From contig JBBPTG010000111.1 of the NCBI GenBank assembly GCA_038093975.1, forward strand, positions 21,490-85,489: a stretch of 64,000 nt of DNA, in the 5' to 3' direction. The DNA comes from Chalciporus piperatus. Taxonomy: Eukaryota > Basidiomycota > Agaricomycetes > Boletales > Boletaceae. The position numbers and the translations under genes are program-made. Within the stretch, counting starts at the first letter, position 1. Every line of letters starts with the position of its first letter. The notes below the pieces were generated by a model that made no database searches, had not been told where the DNA came from, and worked only from the letters and a program-made list of their open reading frames with translations. Below are positions 21,731 through 31,910 of this stretch, one piece after another.

Positions 21731-22522
21731 TCAAGTCTCGAAAGCGTGGATAGCTCTCTCGACGCTGCCATCCCCTGTACGAGCGGCGAGACGTGCGCCA
21801 GAGTCACGTTTAGCGAGTTCGTCTGCGAATGTGTTGTATTCCCTTCCTATGGGCCAGAACCTGATCTTGATATCGTGTTCGCGCTCTCGTTTGTAGACCT
21901 CGGCATCAAAGCTGAGGAAGAGGTCGAGATTTGACGGACGTTGTCCATTCAATTTTCGAAGATTAGTTTCCTGTACAAATGTAAGGGAATAGTGTACATA
22001 GTCGACATCGATTTCAACCATGAAGATAGTGCTGCATGGTCTGCAAAAGATCTGTGATTACGAAGAATCGAACTTCGTGGCAGCCTCTAAACGGCGAAGA
22101 AAGAAGAATCCGGCGTCAAACAAGACAGGAAAGTAAGTAGAGAAAGACTAGGATTGTGCGAGGAGTTCGGCGCGCTGGCTTGTCCTTTTTCCTCCTGGGT
22201 TGAGCCTATCGTCCACTGGAATGGAGAACTGGTGACCGTCGGAATCTTCATCATCCGCCGGATCTCCCACAGTCGTGCCAAACGCGATGCCAATACCCGA
22301 GACTGCACCGGCGTACCTCCCATTATTCATGCACGCACGACTCCTGTGAACACGACTCGACTATGGTGACACTTCTCTCTTCTATACAGACAGCATGCGG
22401 CAAAGTATCGACCACCACAATCGTCGTGACGAGTTGAACAGCGCCTACATCAAATGCGAGGTTGGGGCAAGGCAGGGTGTACAGCCGACTGTCGTAGTCC
22501 GACTCTTCGTCAGTGTACATGA
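21731..22522 (-). pseudogene. RNase H-like domain gene, probably degenerate
   Basis: Minus-strand pieces resemble the single-domain RNase H-like proteins common in agaricomycetes. The 5' piece (about 22345-22160) reads ACMNNGRYAGAVSGIGIAFG, FSIPVDDRLNPGGKRTSQR and AELLA. The 3' piece (22021-21731) reads VEIDVDYVHYS and IRFWPIGREYNTFADELAKR. These would be the first strand, the helix with AELLA, the strand carrying the second Asp and the last helix with the terminal Asp. I could not join the parts in frame: a stop follows AELLAQS and no clean intron restores the AALxGL helix. The glycine-rich start lacks the usual TDGA (SRA instead). The remnant lies just beside the copia insertion. Confidence 0.6.
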
Positions 22523-22810
22523 TCTGACGAGTGTGAGAACAAGAAAGCGTAAATCTGGATAACTTGGAAGCTTGTTGAAGATGCTGACTGACTCTGACTG
22601 GAACTGGAACGAGTTTGACTTAGCCTGAGATCGTGAGAAGACGACGCGACAGTGACGCGACTCACATCCAACCGTCCGCGTAGTACAAAGTACCATCTTG
22701 ACCGAAGCTATTCGTATTCTAATACGGTAAGCTGCTGAAGCGCGTGCCATGCCTCCACGGCCTTTTGAAAGTCTTTTGGATCTCATCTGACCGTTGACAC
22801 TCGTTTCTCT

Positions 22811-23355
22811 TGTGAAAACTAAACGAACTAAACGAACTCAGCCGATGCCTAAGAGAGGCGGAAACGACTATATTCACCTAAACGAACTAGGTACAACTCA
22901 AATAAGTAAAGGAACTAAGTAAAGAAAGTAAATACTCACCTCAGCCGATGCCTAAGAGAGGCGGAAACGACTGAGGCGCTCTGGAAGTGAGACGAGGAGT
23001 TTAAGTAAATGGGTGGAGATGTGCTCGGAACGATCCGACGTGATTCCGGTCCGGAATGACCGATTCCGGGTGCAAAAGGATCAAGGAATGTCAAGGACTT
23101 GACATGGATAAGAATAGAAAGGGTGAATGGTGAACAGAGATGTCACGAAAGGGAATAGATAAGTGAATGACATATAGGAGAACATACGAATGTAAAAGGG
23201 ATCCGTTCCAACGAATCCGGAGATGTTTCCGTGCGTTCCGGACATCGGAAACGTCGGATTAAACACGGAATGTTTCTGGAAGTATCCGGAAACGGATAGG
23301 GGCTATCCGGAAGCGGAAAAGAGCGGATAGGCACGGATTGGACTATATTTTGACA
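22811..23355 (-). repeat. 3' LTR of the copia element, 545 bp
   Basis: Bounded by TG and CA. It is about 99 bp longer than the 5' LTR, mostly from one block at about 23098-23190 (starting cttgacatggataagaatag) and a small duplicated aaacgaact near the edge. Within it the motif gccgatgcctaagagaggcg occurs twice (near 22841 and 22945); the second is flanked by CCTCAG and CTGAGG, forming a potential hairpin. Confidence 0.93.
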
Positions 23356-26147
23356 GAAATGGCACCGCGATTGCTGAGAAACAGGAATCCGGAAGTGGAA
23401 CGGGAGTTGTCTGGGTCCTGCGACCATCCAGCGTCAGAGTATCCATGGAAGTCCTGGTCCAAGGACACATCAGTTCCGTCGTACCGAAGTTCCATGTCTG
23501 AAGTTGCTCGAATGTAACGGAGGACACGCTTTGCGGCTTCCCAATGGCACATCTTGGGTGCGGAACTGTAACGGGCGAGGTGTCCAACAGTGTACGCGAT
23601 ATCCGGACGTGTTCCAAGCATGAGATACATGAGGGACCCGATGACGGTAAGGTAAGAAACAAGCTTCCCTTCAATCCGGAGTTCTGGAATCGTGGTGTTG
23701 TCCTCAGGATCTGTCGCAGAGAGATGTATGCCATGGACCATAGGAGTCCAGACGGGAGCGGAGTTGGACATTCCAGTTCGCTCTAGAACGGTGCGAGCAT
23801 ACTGGGATTGACTCAAGGAGATGGTGCGGAGTTTCCGGTCGCGACGGATTTCGATCCCCAGGATGTACTTGGCTTCTCCAAGGTCGTGCATTTTGAATGC
23901 AGCGGAAAGGGCCTCCTTACAGGAGTTGATGAAACCCCTGGAGGTGGCTGCAAGAAGAAGGTCGTCGACATACACAACAAGGAAACAGACCTGTCCGTCT
24001 TTCCGAAGGACGTAAAGGCAGGTCTCTGCGTCGAGTCTGGTGAATCCGAGTTCTCCAAGCTTTTTGTCCAGGGTTTTATTCCAAGTACGTCCGGCTTGTT
24101 TAAGGCCATATAGGGAGCGTCTGAGTCTCCAACAGCATCCGGAAGGAATGGGAACACCGTCCGGAGGTAGGAGGTACAATTCCTCCTCGAGCTCTCCGTT
24201 GAGATATGCGGTGGAAACATCCATTTGATCCAGTTCCAAGTTATGCTTCGCGGCAAGAGCAATGATGGTCCGGACGGAATCGAGGTTTGCTACGGGAGCG
24301 AATACTTCCTGATAGTCAACTCCTTCGCGCTGGGTAAACCCTCGAGCAACAATCCGGACCTTGTATCGTTCGATCATGCCGTTCTGATCACGTTTGATGC
24401 GGAACACGGGCTTGGAAGTGATCGGATTGACTCCGGATGGAATGGGGACAGTTTCATAGACATGGTTGGTGTTTAAGCTGAGGAGTTCCTCCTCGACAGC
24501 GGATCTCCACTGGTCTGCGTTAGGGCCTGCATACGCTTCCTTGATAGTGTTAGGAAGGTGTTCTCCCTGGGTTGCGTCAGCGGCTCCTGCAAAGATATGC
24601 TCCTGGAGCCTTTCCTGAGAAGCGTAAAATGCTCCTGGAATGTCCAAATGTGAATCCGGAGTTTCCGCGTTTTCGGAAAGTACTTCCGCAGGGGGTTCCA
24701 GTTGTTCCTGTTGGACATCCTGGCGTTCAGCTCGACGTGCAGCTTCCTCATCAAGGGTGCGCTGGTAGTCTTGATTCCGGTTTGCTGTTTGACGGTTCCG
24801 ATTGCTCCTTCGAACTCCTGCTACGACTTGTGCAGGAGGTCGTTCCGGAGATGGACTTCGAACTGGAGCAGGAGGGGCAGGGAGAGGAACAGGAATGGGA
24901 ATGGGAACGGGAACGGGAACGGGAGCAGGATGAGGAGCAGGAGCAGGAGCAGGAGGTTCCGGACCTATGTGGAGTTGACCCAGACGGTCGACGAGATCCT
25001 CAACGGAATGATCTGGAGGTATGAGATCGTCTCCCACTGGTCCTGGAAGGGCTGGAGGTACGGGAATGTTGTCCTCCTCGGATTCCTCAGGTTCCGGCTG
25101 ATGGAGACGCTGAGGAACAAGTCCCTCCCACTGACCCTCAGCAGGGAGATTTCTCCAAGGTGCGGAGTCCGCTTCAGAGATGGTTCCGGACTCATTGAAG
25201 GTGACATGCCGACTGGAGATGATGGTACGGCGTTCAATATCAAGGAGCTTGTATGCCTGTTGCCCATAGGTATATCCAAGCATGATACATTTCCGTCCGT
25301 GGCTCCGGAACTTTCCTCCACGCAAATCCTTCGGAATGTGAGCGTAGGCAGAACATCCAAAAGGACGGAAGAGGGTCGGATCGACTTTCCGTTTGAAAAG
25401 GGTCTGGTAGGGATTCGCTCCTTGGAGCGCGGACGTTGGACTCCTGGATGTAACATAGGCTGCAGTGGCCATAGCGTCAGCCCAGAAGGATTTAGGAAGT
25501 TTGGACTCCTCGAGCATGGTATTGGCGAGCGAGGATAGAGTTTGGTTCATCCGTTCCGCGAGTCCGTTTTGCTCTGGAGTATAAGGAGCAGACATCTCCT
25601 GAAGGGTTCCATCTTTCCGGAGTTGGTTCCGGAAGTCCTGTCCGGTGTACTCGCCACCCCCATCGCTCCTAAGGAACTGGACATGCGCCTCAGACAACTC
25701 CTCCTGTTCGACCTCAGCCTTGAAGAAGGCCTTGACGTCTACCTTCCACTGGTTGTATGTGGCTAGGACATCGCTCTTCTTCTTCAGGAAGTAGATCCAA
25801 GGGAAGCGGGAGAAGTCATCGACGATTAGAAGCCAGAACCGGAATCCTTCCCTGGACTGTGGAGTTATAGGACCTCCGACATCCGTGTGGACCACTTGGA
25901 GTGCGTGTGTAGCTCGGGGTCTTTCCAGTAGCTCGAACGGAAGCTTCTTCATCTTTCCGAGAACGCAGGACTCACAGAATTCCGGAGTTCCAGAAAGCGT
26001 GTCAATCCCTTGGAGTTGACCATGCCTGATCATATGCTGAATCCGGGGGATGGAGATGTGTCCCATGCGTCGATGGAGGAGGTTGATATCCACAGTGGCA
26101 TGCGCAGCCTCCGGAGTGAGCATTGGAGTGGCTTCCGCGTGGTACAA
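23343..26147 (-). CDS. pol: Copia pol: integrase, reverse transcriptase, partial RNase H
   Basis: An open frame of 934 codons from the first Met; the pol frame itself runs up to about 26180. The GAG-pre-integrase zinc motif (HRRMGH...CESCVLGK) is followed by the integrase core with Asp89 (HTDVGG), Asp162 (RSDGGGEY) and Glu198 (NGLAERMNQ), a DD35E spacing. A long Pro-rich linker lies at about 24860-24960. The reverse transcriptase has QMDVSTAYLNG and the active-site FLVVYVDDLLL. The RNase H domain begins (HGYSDAGWSQDPD, STSGFLFL) but the frame runs straight into the 3' LTR after GAISVK, so its C-terminal part is missing. Confidence 0.93.
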   Translation of the reverse strand: MYHAEATPMLTPEAAHATVDINLLHRRMGHISIPRIQHMIRHGQLQGIDTLSGTPEFCESCVLGKMKKLPFELLERPRATHALQVVHTDVGGPITPQSREGFRFWLLIVDDFSRFPWIYFLKKKSDVLATYNQWKVDVKAFFKAEVEQEELSEAHVQFLRSDGGGEYTGQDFRNQLRKDGTLQEMSAPYTPEQNGLAERMNQTLSSLANTMLEESKLPKSFWADAMATAAYVTSRSPTSALQGANPYQTLFKRKVDPTLFRPFGCSAYAHIPKDLRGGKFRSHGRKCIMLGYTYGQQAYKLLDIERRTIISSRHVTFNESGTISEADSAPWRNLPAEGQWEGLVPQRLHQPEPEESEEDNIPVPPALPGPVGDDLIPPDHSVEDLVDRLGQLHIGPEPPAPAPAPHPAPVPVPVPIPIPVPLPAPPAPVRSPSPERPPAQVVAGVRRSNRNRQTANRNQDYQRTLDEEAARRAERQDVQQEQLEPPAEVLSENAETPDSHLDIPGAFYASQERLQEHIFAGAADATQGEHLPNTIKEAYAGPNADQWRSAVEEELLSLNTNHVYETVPIPSGVNPITSKPVFRIKRDQNGMIERYKVRIVARGFTQREGVDYQEVFAPVANLDSVRTIIALAAKHNLELDQMDVSTAYLNGELEEELYLLPPDGVPIPSGCCWRLRRSLYGLKQAGRTWNKTLDKKLGELGFTRLDAETCLYVLRKDGQVCFLVVYVDDLLLAATSRGFINSCKEALSAAFKMHDLGEAKYILGIEIRRDRKLRTISLSQSQYARTVLERTGMSNSAPVWTPMVHGIHLSATDPEDNTTIPELRIEGKLVSYLTVIGSLMYLMLGTRPDIAYTVGHLARYSSAPKMCHWEAAKRVLRYIRATSDMELRYDGTDVSLDQDFHGYSDAGWSQDPDNSRSTSGFLFLSNRGAISVKI

Positions 26148-26164
26148 ACCCTCCTTGTGTGTTC

Positions 26165-27526
26165 CAACGATGATGGGAACAGGCCCTTCCGGATGTGGCA
26201 GATGGAGGAGTTCGCAGGAAAGAGGGTGGATAGTCCAGCATTGGACAGGCGATGGACGGAGATGAGAGAAATCCGGAAGTCTGGAATGAGGAGGACATTG
26301 CTTAGGATGACCTCAAACGTCTTCCCTTTGACAGTGGAGCGAAGTGGAACGGATCCAATTCCGATCGCGGAAACGGTGGAGTTGTCTCCGAATGACACGG
26401 GACGTGGTGGATGAAGTGGATGGTACGTGCGGAACCAGGAACGGTGCGGAACCATGTGGGATGTTGCTCCGGAGTCGATGAGGAGTGAGAAGTCAGCCAG
26501 CTTGGGTTCAGACGACAGATAGGCGTGAACACGTTGGATTAGAGACTCAGATACACTCTCCTTAGCTACGTTTGCACTTTCCGGAGGTCCGGAACTTTGG
26601 TCTGGACGCTCTTCCGTCGCATTAGCCTTTTCCCTTTCCTTTCCCTTTCCCTTTCCTTTCTGTCCAGGTCCTCCGCCTTCGCGAAGCCTCTCGACCCACT
26701 TCTTGTAAGCGAAGCAGTTGGACGAGTCATGTCCATTGGACTGATGGTGCTCACACCAGGCGGAGGAGTTTCCAGGAACTCTTCCGGACGCTTTGAGGGC
26801 GGAATCAGAAGTTCCGGACGGATTGAGACGGGATTCCTCAGATAGAACACGAAGTTCGATGGTGTCGAACGTGAGTTTGTCTTTCTCAACGGTGTTGATG
26901 ATGGAGGATGTGAACATGGTCCAATCCGGAGTTTTGGGAAGGGAGTTGAGGAGTGTGAAGGCAAGGAGTTGTGGATCGATGGTGTATTGCATCCCGAGGA
27001 GTTGGCGTTGGATGGTCCGGATGGAAGCGACGTGCTCAGAGATGGCAGAGGTGCCGTTCCAGGCAGTGGAGAAGAGACTGCGGAATGAATGGAAAGCGTC
27101 GGAAACGCTAGGAGTTGCATAGAGCTCCAGGAGTTTATCCCAGAGTTCCTGAGCAGTCAGGATGTTCTCCGTTTGCATCAGGATAACGTCATCCAGGTGG
27201 GTTTGGATGATTCCGTGCGCTTTCTCATCTCGTTCCCTCCACTTACGGATCTCCTCTGCCGTTGGACCAGTGGTAGAAGGGGTGGTCGTCGTAGCAGGAG
27301 TAGGAGTGTTTCCGGATGCGGAAGTGGACGGAGCAACTGCGGGAGTGGCTGTGCTAGAGGTTCCGGAAACTACGGATAGCGAGGGATCCGGATCCGTTCC
27401 TAGTACAACGCCTAGAACCTTTTCGCTTCTGAGGAGGACGGTGATGCGAAGACGCCAGGTGGTGAAGTTTCTGGGTCCCATCAAGCGAGGGACTGTGGAA
27501 GTCCGGGTGGTAGTATCCGATGTCAT
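26165..27526 (-). CDS. gag: Copia gag and aspartic protease
   Basis: The minus-strand frame starts with MTSDTTTRTSTVPRL and contains the copia gag block (FTTWRLRITVLLRSEKV). A zinc-knuckle-like CEHHQSNGHDSSNC follows, then a basic KGKGKEREKA stretch and the retroviral-type protease LIDSGATSHMV. After SICHIRKG the frame becomes nonsense, while the homologous continuation (PIIVGTHKEGLY) lies in the -1 frame, in which pol proceeds. The frame as written runs on to 26030. I read the change at about 26176-26186 as a disabling 1-nt indel, since programmed shifts are not expected between protease and integrase. Confidence 0.9.
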
Positions 27527-27733
27527 GATTATGACAGGTGACAGATGACAGATGACAAGACAGTTTGATCGACAGGTGACAGGAGATGGTTCCTATGTCG
27601 GAGTGATCTGAGGATGTCTAGAACGGTCCGGAAACGGGCCGGAAGGGCGCGGGAAAATTGCGCGAAAGTGGATAGAGTCAAGGGACTCGGAGTCGTTGGG
27701 CAAGAGGACCGTTTGCTGCTAATGGGCGCTAGC

Positions 27734-27747
27734 CAGGGCTCATAACC
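27734..27747 (-). other. Primer-binding site for an internal initiator-tRNA fragment
   Basis: Immediately inside the 5' LTR the minus strand reads GGTTATGAGCCCTG. Its complement, CAGGGCTCATAACC, equals the anticodon arm of fungal initiator tRNA-Met (CAT anticodon) rather than the tRNA 3' end. Drosophila copia and yeast Ty5 prime in this half-tRNA way. Confidence 0.82.
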
Positions 27748-28193
27748 TGTGAAAACTAAACGAACTCAGCCGATGCCTAAGAGAGGCGGAAACGACTATA
27801 TTCACCTAAACGAACTAGGTACAACTCAAATAAGTAAAGGAACTAAGTAAAGAGAGTAAATACTCACCTCAGCCGATGCCTAAGAGAGGCGGAAACGACT
27901 GAGGTGCTCTGGAAGTGAGACGAGGAATTTAAGTAAATGGGTGGAGATGTGCTCGGAACGATCCGATGTGATTCCGGTCCGGAATGACCGATTCCGGGTG
28001 CAAAAGGATCAAGGAATGTCAAGGAAAATGTAAAAGGAATCCGTTCCAATGAATCCGGAGATGTTTCCGTGCGTTCCGGGCATCAGAAACGTCGGATTAA
28101 ACACGGAATGCATCCGGAAGCATCCGGGAACGGATAGGGGCTATCCGGAAGCGGAAAGGAGCGGATAGGCACGGATTAGACTATATTTTGACA
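27748..28193 (-). repeat. 5' LTR of the copia element, 446 bp
   Basis: Starts TGTGAAAAC and ends TTTTGACA, followed by the target duplication tctct. It matches 22811-23355 apart from substitutions, the missing block of roughly 90 bp and the missing aaacgaact copy. The same two-copy gccgatgcctaagagaggcg motif is present. Confidence 0.93.
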
Positions 28194-28198
28194 TCTCT

Positions 28199-29769
28199 CA
28201 ATCACCTTCTTTTCAACAGCTGTCGAGGCAAGCCAGGTGGGGGGTATAGTGACTCACAGTGCTTATAACGACCCTATTTCTGCACACTTGGATTTTTGAA
28301 GTTTGGATTTGCCCCGTTCAATCAACTCTTAGGTTCGGCGACACTCACTACCTGGAAAGCCACCAGCGCAAATTGTCTCGATGATGAGGTATGTAGGGTA
28401 TCCTGTTCAGGTGTTTTGATGTGAGGCTAGGGGCCTCAGCAATTCTCTCTGGTGAGTTTTCGCTTTACGTTGATCTTGTCTTGTCCTCACCATATCATTG
28501 TTCTGGTTCTCTCGTTCGCACGGACTGGAGTCCGGCTGACAAATGAAGTGCGGAATAACAACATACGGTAAGAAAGCGGAAGCGAAGTACGTGGCGTGGT
28601 ATCATGATCATGGTACCATGGAACAGCATGCTGGATTCAAGCCACGACGATTCAATTACCAACCCGCTCTCCCGCTTCGTGGTTTGGCCAGTGTCTGACC
28701 TGCCAATGCAGACCTGGTGTTGTGAGCATCTTTCCTCTTGTTTGCCCCACGCTTTTGAGACAATGGATCTGCTCAAACATATATATATATATATATTCAC
28801 TTCCTCGCAGGAATGGTGCGCTTGATTCGCAGTATACGTACAGACGGCCACACTGTGTCTCGACGCTATGCCAGAGTCAAAGACCTCTATGAAGCTGGTA
28901 AACTCGGTAAGATACGTTCCGGAATCATGCATAGAATGATGTAATGATCGAGGAAGGAAAACAAAACAAGCAGAGGAGTCAGCTTAACTGCTGCTAACAC
29001 GCCCAAGCTCTCTACACTAACTGTAACAAAAAAAAAAAAAAGAAAAACGAGACCATTACACGACCAAGCCAAGCCTACACCTCATTTGTTATTGGGTACT
29101 GCACCCTCGATGAGGAGTGCCAAGGGCATCAAAGTCGCCTTTTCGTCGCATACACGATGAAGGGTTTTCGAACTCGTCTCAGCCTCGCGTGACGAGTTGG
29201 AGTTGCCGGGATGTCATTGGATGGTTGCATTGGCAACCACCACCCTGCCCAGATACCAACTTAGCCGCTCGCAAGCCCTCGCGTAGGCCTTCAAAGAGTT
29301 TGCCATTAAGTAATATATACATAGTAGCGGTGCACATGAGCAAGTCCTTACGAGACTCAAGTCCTGAAAATCGAAGGGCTAAGCCGCACTGGTAGCTTGA
29401 AGCACGCGCAACCACTGTTGCCTGCGCGAGAGCCTGAGCGACACAAAATATCATCGACCCAATTGGCGTCCGTCAAGGAATCGGCACACTTCCGGGCAGC
29501 TTGATAGTTCAAGTTGCAAGTACCTCGATCGTGTAGAGAACTTACATAAATCGACGGTGTCACAACCTGAGGGTTGCTAGCCGGTCGGGCGCGGAGGTAA
29601 TAAGGCTCGCATTCATTTCAGCATTCAGGATACTGCCTCAGGTCCACTTGCAGGGAAACGGCAATGTCGATATTGAGGGCAATACTTATAGCGTTGACCA
29701 CGCAGCGAACGCCCTCCCACCACTTCCCAGTTCCGTTCTGAGAACGGTTTCATCACTAGAGCAAGCGAC
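28199..29769. other. Gene-poor DNA between the copia element and DUF6534 copy 2
   Basis: No supported gene. It holds an (AT)9 microsatellite at 28779-28796 and an A-rich tract at about 29029-29045. The last 150 nt lie upstream of the start codon at 29770 and are unrelated to the flank of copy 1. Confidence 0.45.
28779..28796. repeat. (AT)9 microsatellite
   Basis: Nine uninterrupted AT units, directly visible. Confidence 0.95.
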
Positions 29770-31614
29770 ATGGACAAAACAAATAGCGTCGCCGGCATGC
29801 CTGGCAACCTGGTGCTGTCAGCATGGGCTCCAGGATTGATGGGTAAGGTTCGCGAAAATAATTGACTATTGGACGCTGACGAATCGGGATAGGATTCGCC
29901 ATCGCTGCCCTGTGAGTATGCTCGACGTCATTTCATTCTTCATTCTTCATTTCATGGGAATCAACAGGATGTACGGGGTTACCGTGGGCCAGTCGATCTA
30001 CTACGCACGCTTCTTTCCAAATGACCCAAAGTTCCTCAAGTTTGTGGTTGGTAACCGACTCCCTTTGTATACCAGCGAGTCTGATATGCTTTTCGACAGG
30101 TCCTTGTAATTTTGTACGTTGCATCCATTCGCATTGTTGACCAATCGTTCGACGGCCTTCGTAGCATAGCGGACACTGTGCATCTGATCGGCAGCATTCA
30201 ACTATACTGGTTTATGTTGATCTCGTGCCATCGAGATTACTCGCCGAGTTGCAGGGATGGGTTAGCATGGTAAGCATACCGATTTGAGCGTTGATTCAAT
30301 GCGTTTACTAGGTCGCTTTTAGGGGACTTGTCGTGAGTGATCACAGATTACCGTATATATTTCTTTTGCTCAGTCTTGTTCGAACCACAAACACAGGACT
30401 TTATGTGTCTCGACGTGAGGGTATTCAAGTGCGCATATTGATGCTGGTGCTAATCGTTGAGATGACAGTTCGTGATTACGTTCATCGTGCAAGCGTTAGT
30501 ACCCAGCTAAGCATCTCTCCGATCGATCGCTGACCCACGGTGACGTTTCTTAGCTTCTATTGTCATCGGTTATGGATCAGTAAGTGGTTGCGGTCGTCAT
30601 CTTGGAATCCTTGCATGGAGTAACGTTCGAAAAGTCAGCCAGAGGAACAAGTACGTCACTGGGGTCATTGTAAGTTTTGGCAGTATCCGATTATGGACGT
30701 TCAGCTCACCTTGGGAAAGTTCTTGGCAGCAGTTTCGGGACTAGGTACGTTTGTTGCTCGAGCCCTGTGACTACACATTTGACTTACAGGTTGCATTAGC
30801 CATCGGTACATGTACGTGCATACACTTGTGGAACGAGCTATGATTGAATCCTAACTATTACGCGCCAGGGTTCTGCGTCACAAGGTTCGTACATATTCCA
30901 TAGATTTGTTTTTTTGCAACCCAAAGTTGATGAGTCCCCCACAGTATCATGGGCGGGACTTCTAGCTCTGTGTTCACGAATCGGGTGAGGAGGCCACATT
31001 GAGATGATGAACTCACTGATTTACGCAAATCGTTCTCCATAGTTGATCCTCCCTGTAGCCACCACCAATACTTTGTGTGATATTCTCATCACAGGTGCCG
31101 TCGTCAAGTATATATGGAGCTCGGGATCTCGGTGGAACCAACGCACCACTGTACAAGATTTGGCAATGATCCTCATCAACATGGGAGCCTTCACCTGGTC
31201 AGTGTGCTCGCGCTTATTGGTTCTTGCATTGTTCATTTGGTGTTTCATTTACAGCTCAATCTCCGTCATCCTTGGGATCGTTGTAGGTATTAGCGGTCAT
31301 TGCACGCTCATTGACTAACTAGCGTCACTCTAGTATCTCGCGCAGGGTAATGGTTACTGGGTATCCGCGGTCGGCATCATTATCAGCAGAAGTGCGTCAC
31401 ACTTGATCCCGTTGATTTATCGCTAACTTCTGTCTTTGGCTTTACAACTCCAGGCTATGTGAACTCGATGCTTGCCGTGTGAGTGCCAAGGTGCCAAGAT
31501 CTGCGGTTTTGAGCATCGCACTGAATCTTTAACAGACTGAATGCGAGAAAAAGGATCCGTGATCGGACCGCAGTGATGACCTTCAAGCTTGGGTCCACAG
31601 TTTACTCCTTCTAA
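29770..31614 (+). CDS. DUF6534-type seven-helix membrane protein, copy 2
   Basis: Plus-strand counterpart of the gene at 18354-20173. Exon 1 (29770-29842) starts MDKTNSVAGMPGNLVLSAW and is joined through a 19-nt microexon (29893-29911, FAIAA) to 29968-30050 (YGVTVGQSIYYARFFPND) and 30170-30269 (ADTVHLIGS). Later exons include 30469-30494 (FVITFIVQA), 30554-30579 (FYCHRLWI), QLTLGKFLAAVSG near 30700, the large exon about 31042-31197 (TTNTLCDILITGAVV, KYIWSSGSRW, VQDLAMILINMGAFT) and the end LNARKRIRDR. The order fits DUF6534 proteins of unknown function. The joins between 30270 and 30468 are not resolved. No inactivating change was found in the exons I could follow. Confidence 0.7.
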
Positions 31615-31673
31615 CCTACTTCCTTTCCTTGATCCTCGATCTTTGTCCCTACGACCACGCATATCGCTAGAAT
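29797..31673 (+). repeat. Right arm of 1.88-kb inverted duplication (DUF6534 gene, copy 2)
   Basis: Aligns in inverted orientation with 18303-20177. The arms enclose about 9.6 kb including the copia element, the RNase H-like remnant and other non-coding DNA. Confidence 0.9.
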
Positions 31674-31910
31674 ATTCTCCATATCTTGACAACTATACAC
31701 ACAGGTCCAATAGAAATTAGATTGACCACATTGTCATGTTAGTAGCCCATTATAATATACGTCCATTCGTGTAGTTCCACCCCTGGGCCTTACAGATTGG
31801 TAGTGAACTAAGTGTTCGAGAGAAGTATTGTATATTATATGCAATTATCACCAGCCATGCTTGGTTTATCGAATTCAGTATCTAAATCCGTGGAGCAGAA
31901 GGGAGAGGAA

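Larger units (their letters stand above)
22811..28193 (-). mobile_element. Ty1/copia LTR retrotransposon, 5383 bp, minus orientation
   Basis: Two direct repeats beginning TGTGAAAACTAAACG and ending TATATTTTGACA bound the element. A 5-bp target duplication tctct is present at 22806-22810 and 28194-28198. Domain order on the minus strand is gag, protease, integrase, reverse transcriptase, RNase H, which is copia order. Flank 22.8 kb joins 28.2 kb in the empty-site state. Defects: a frameshift between protease and integrase, an RNase H domain cut short at the 3' LTR, and loss of the polypurine tract region. It therefore looks immobile by itself. Confidence 0.95.

Noticed and set aside
22020..22090. 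A tRNA T-arm-like sequence on the minus strand (CGAAG-TTCGATT-CTTCG)
   Set aside because: No matching acceptor-stem partner, D-arm or anticodon arm lies at the right distance; it falls within the RNase H-like remnant.
23200..23340. Spaced tccgga repeats as a CRISPR-like array
   Set aside because: Irregular spacing, lies inside an LTR of a eukaryotic retrotransposon and continues into its coding region.
28495..28932. 145-codon minus-strand open frame
   Set aside because: Crosses an AT microsatellite (IYIYI run) and has no family resemblance.
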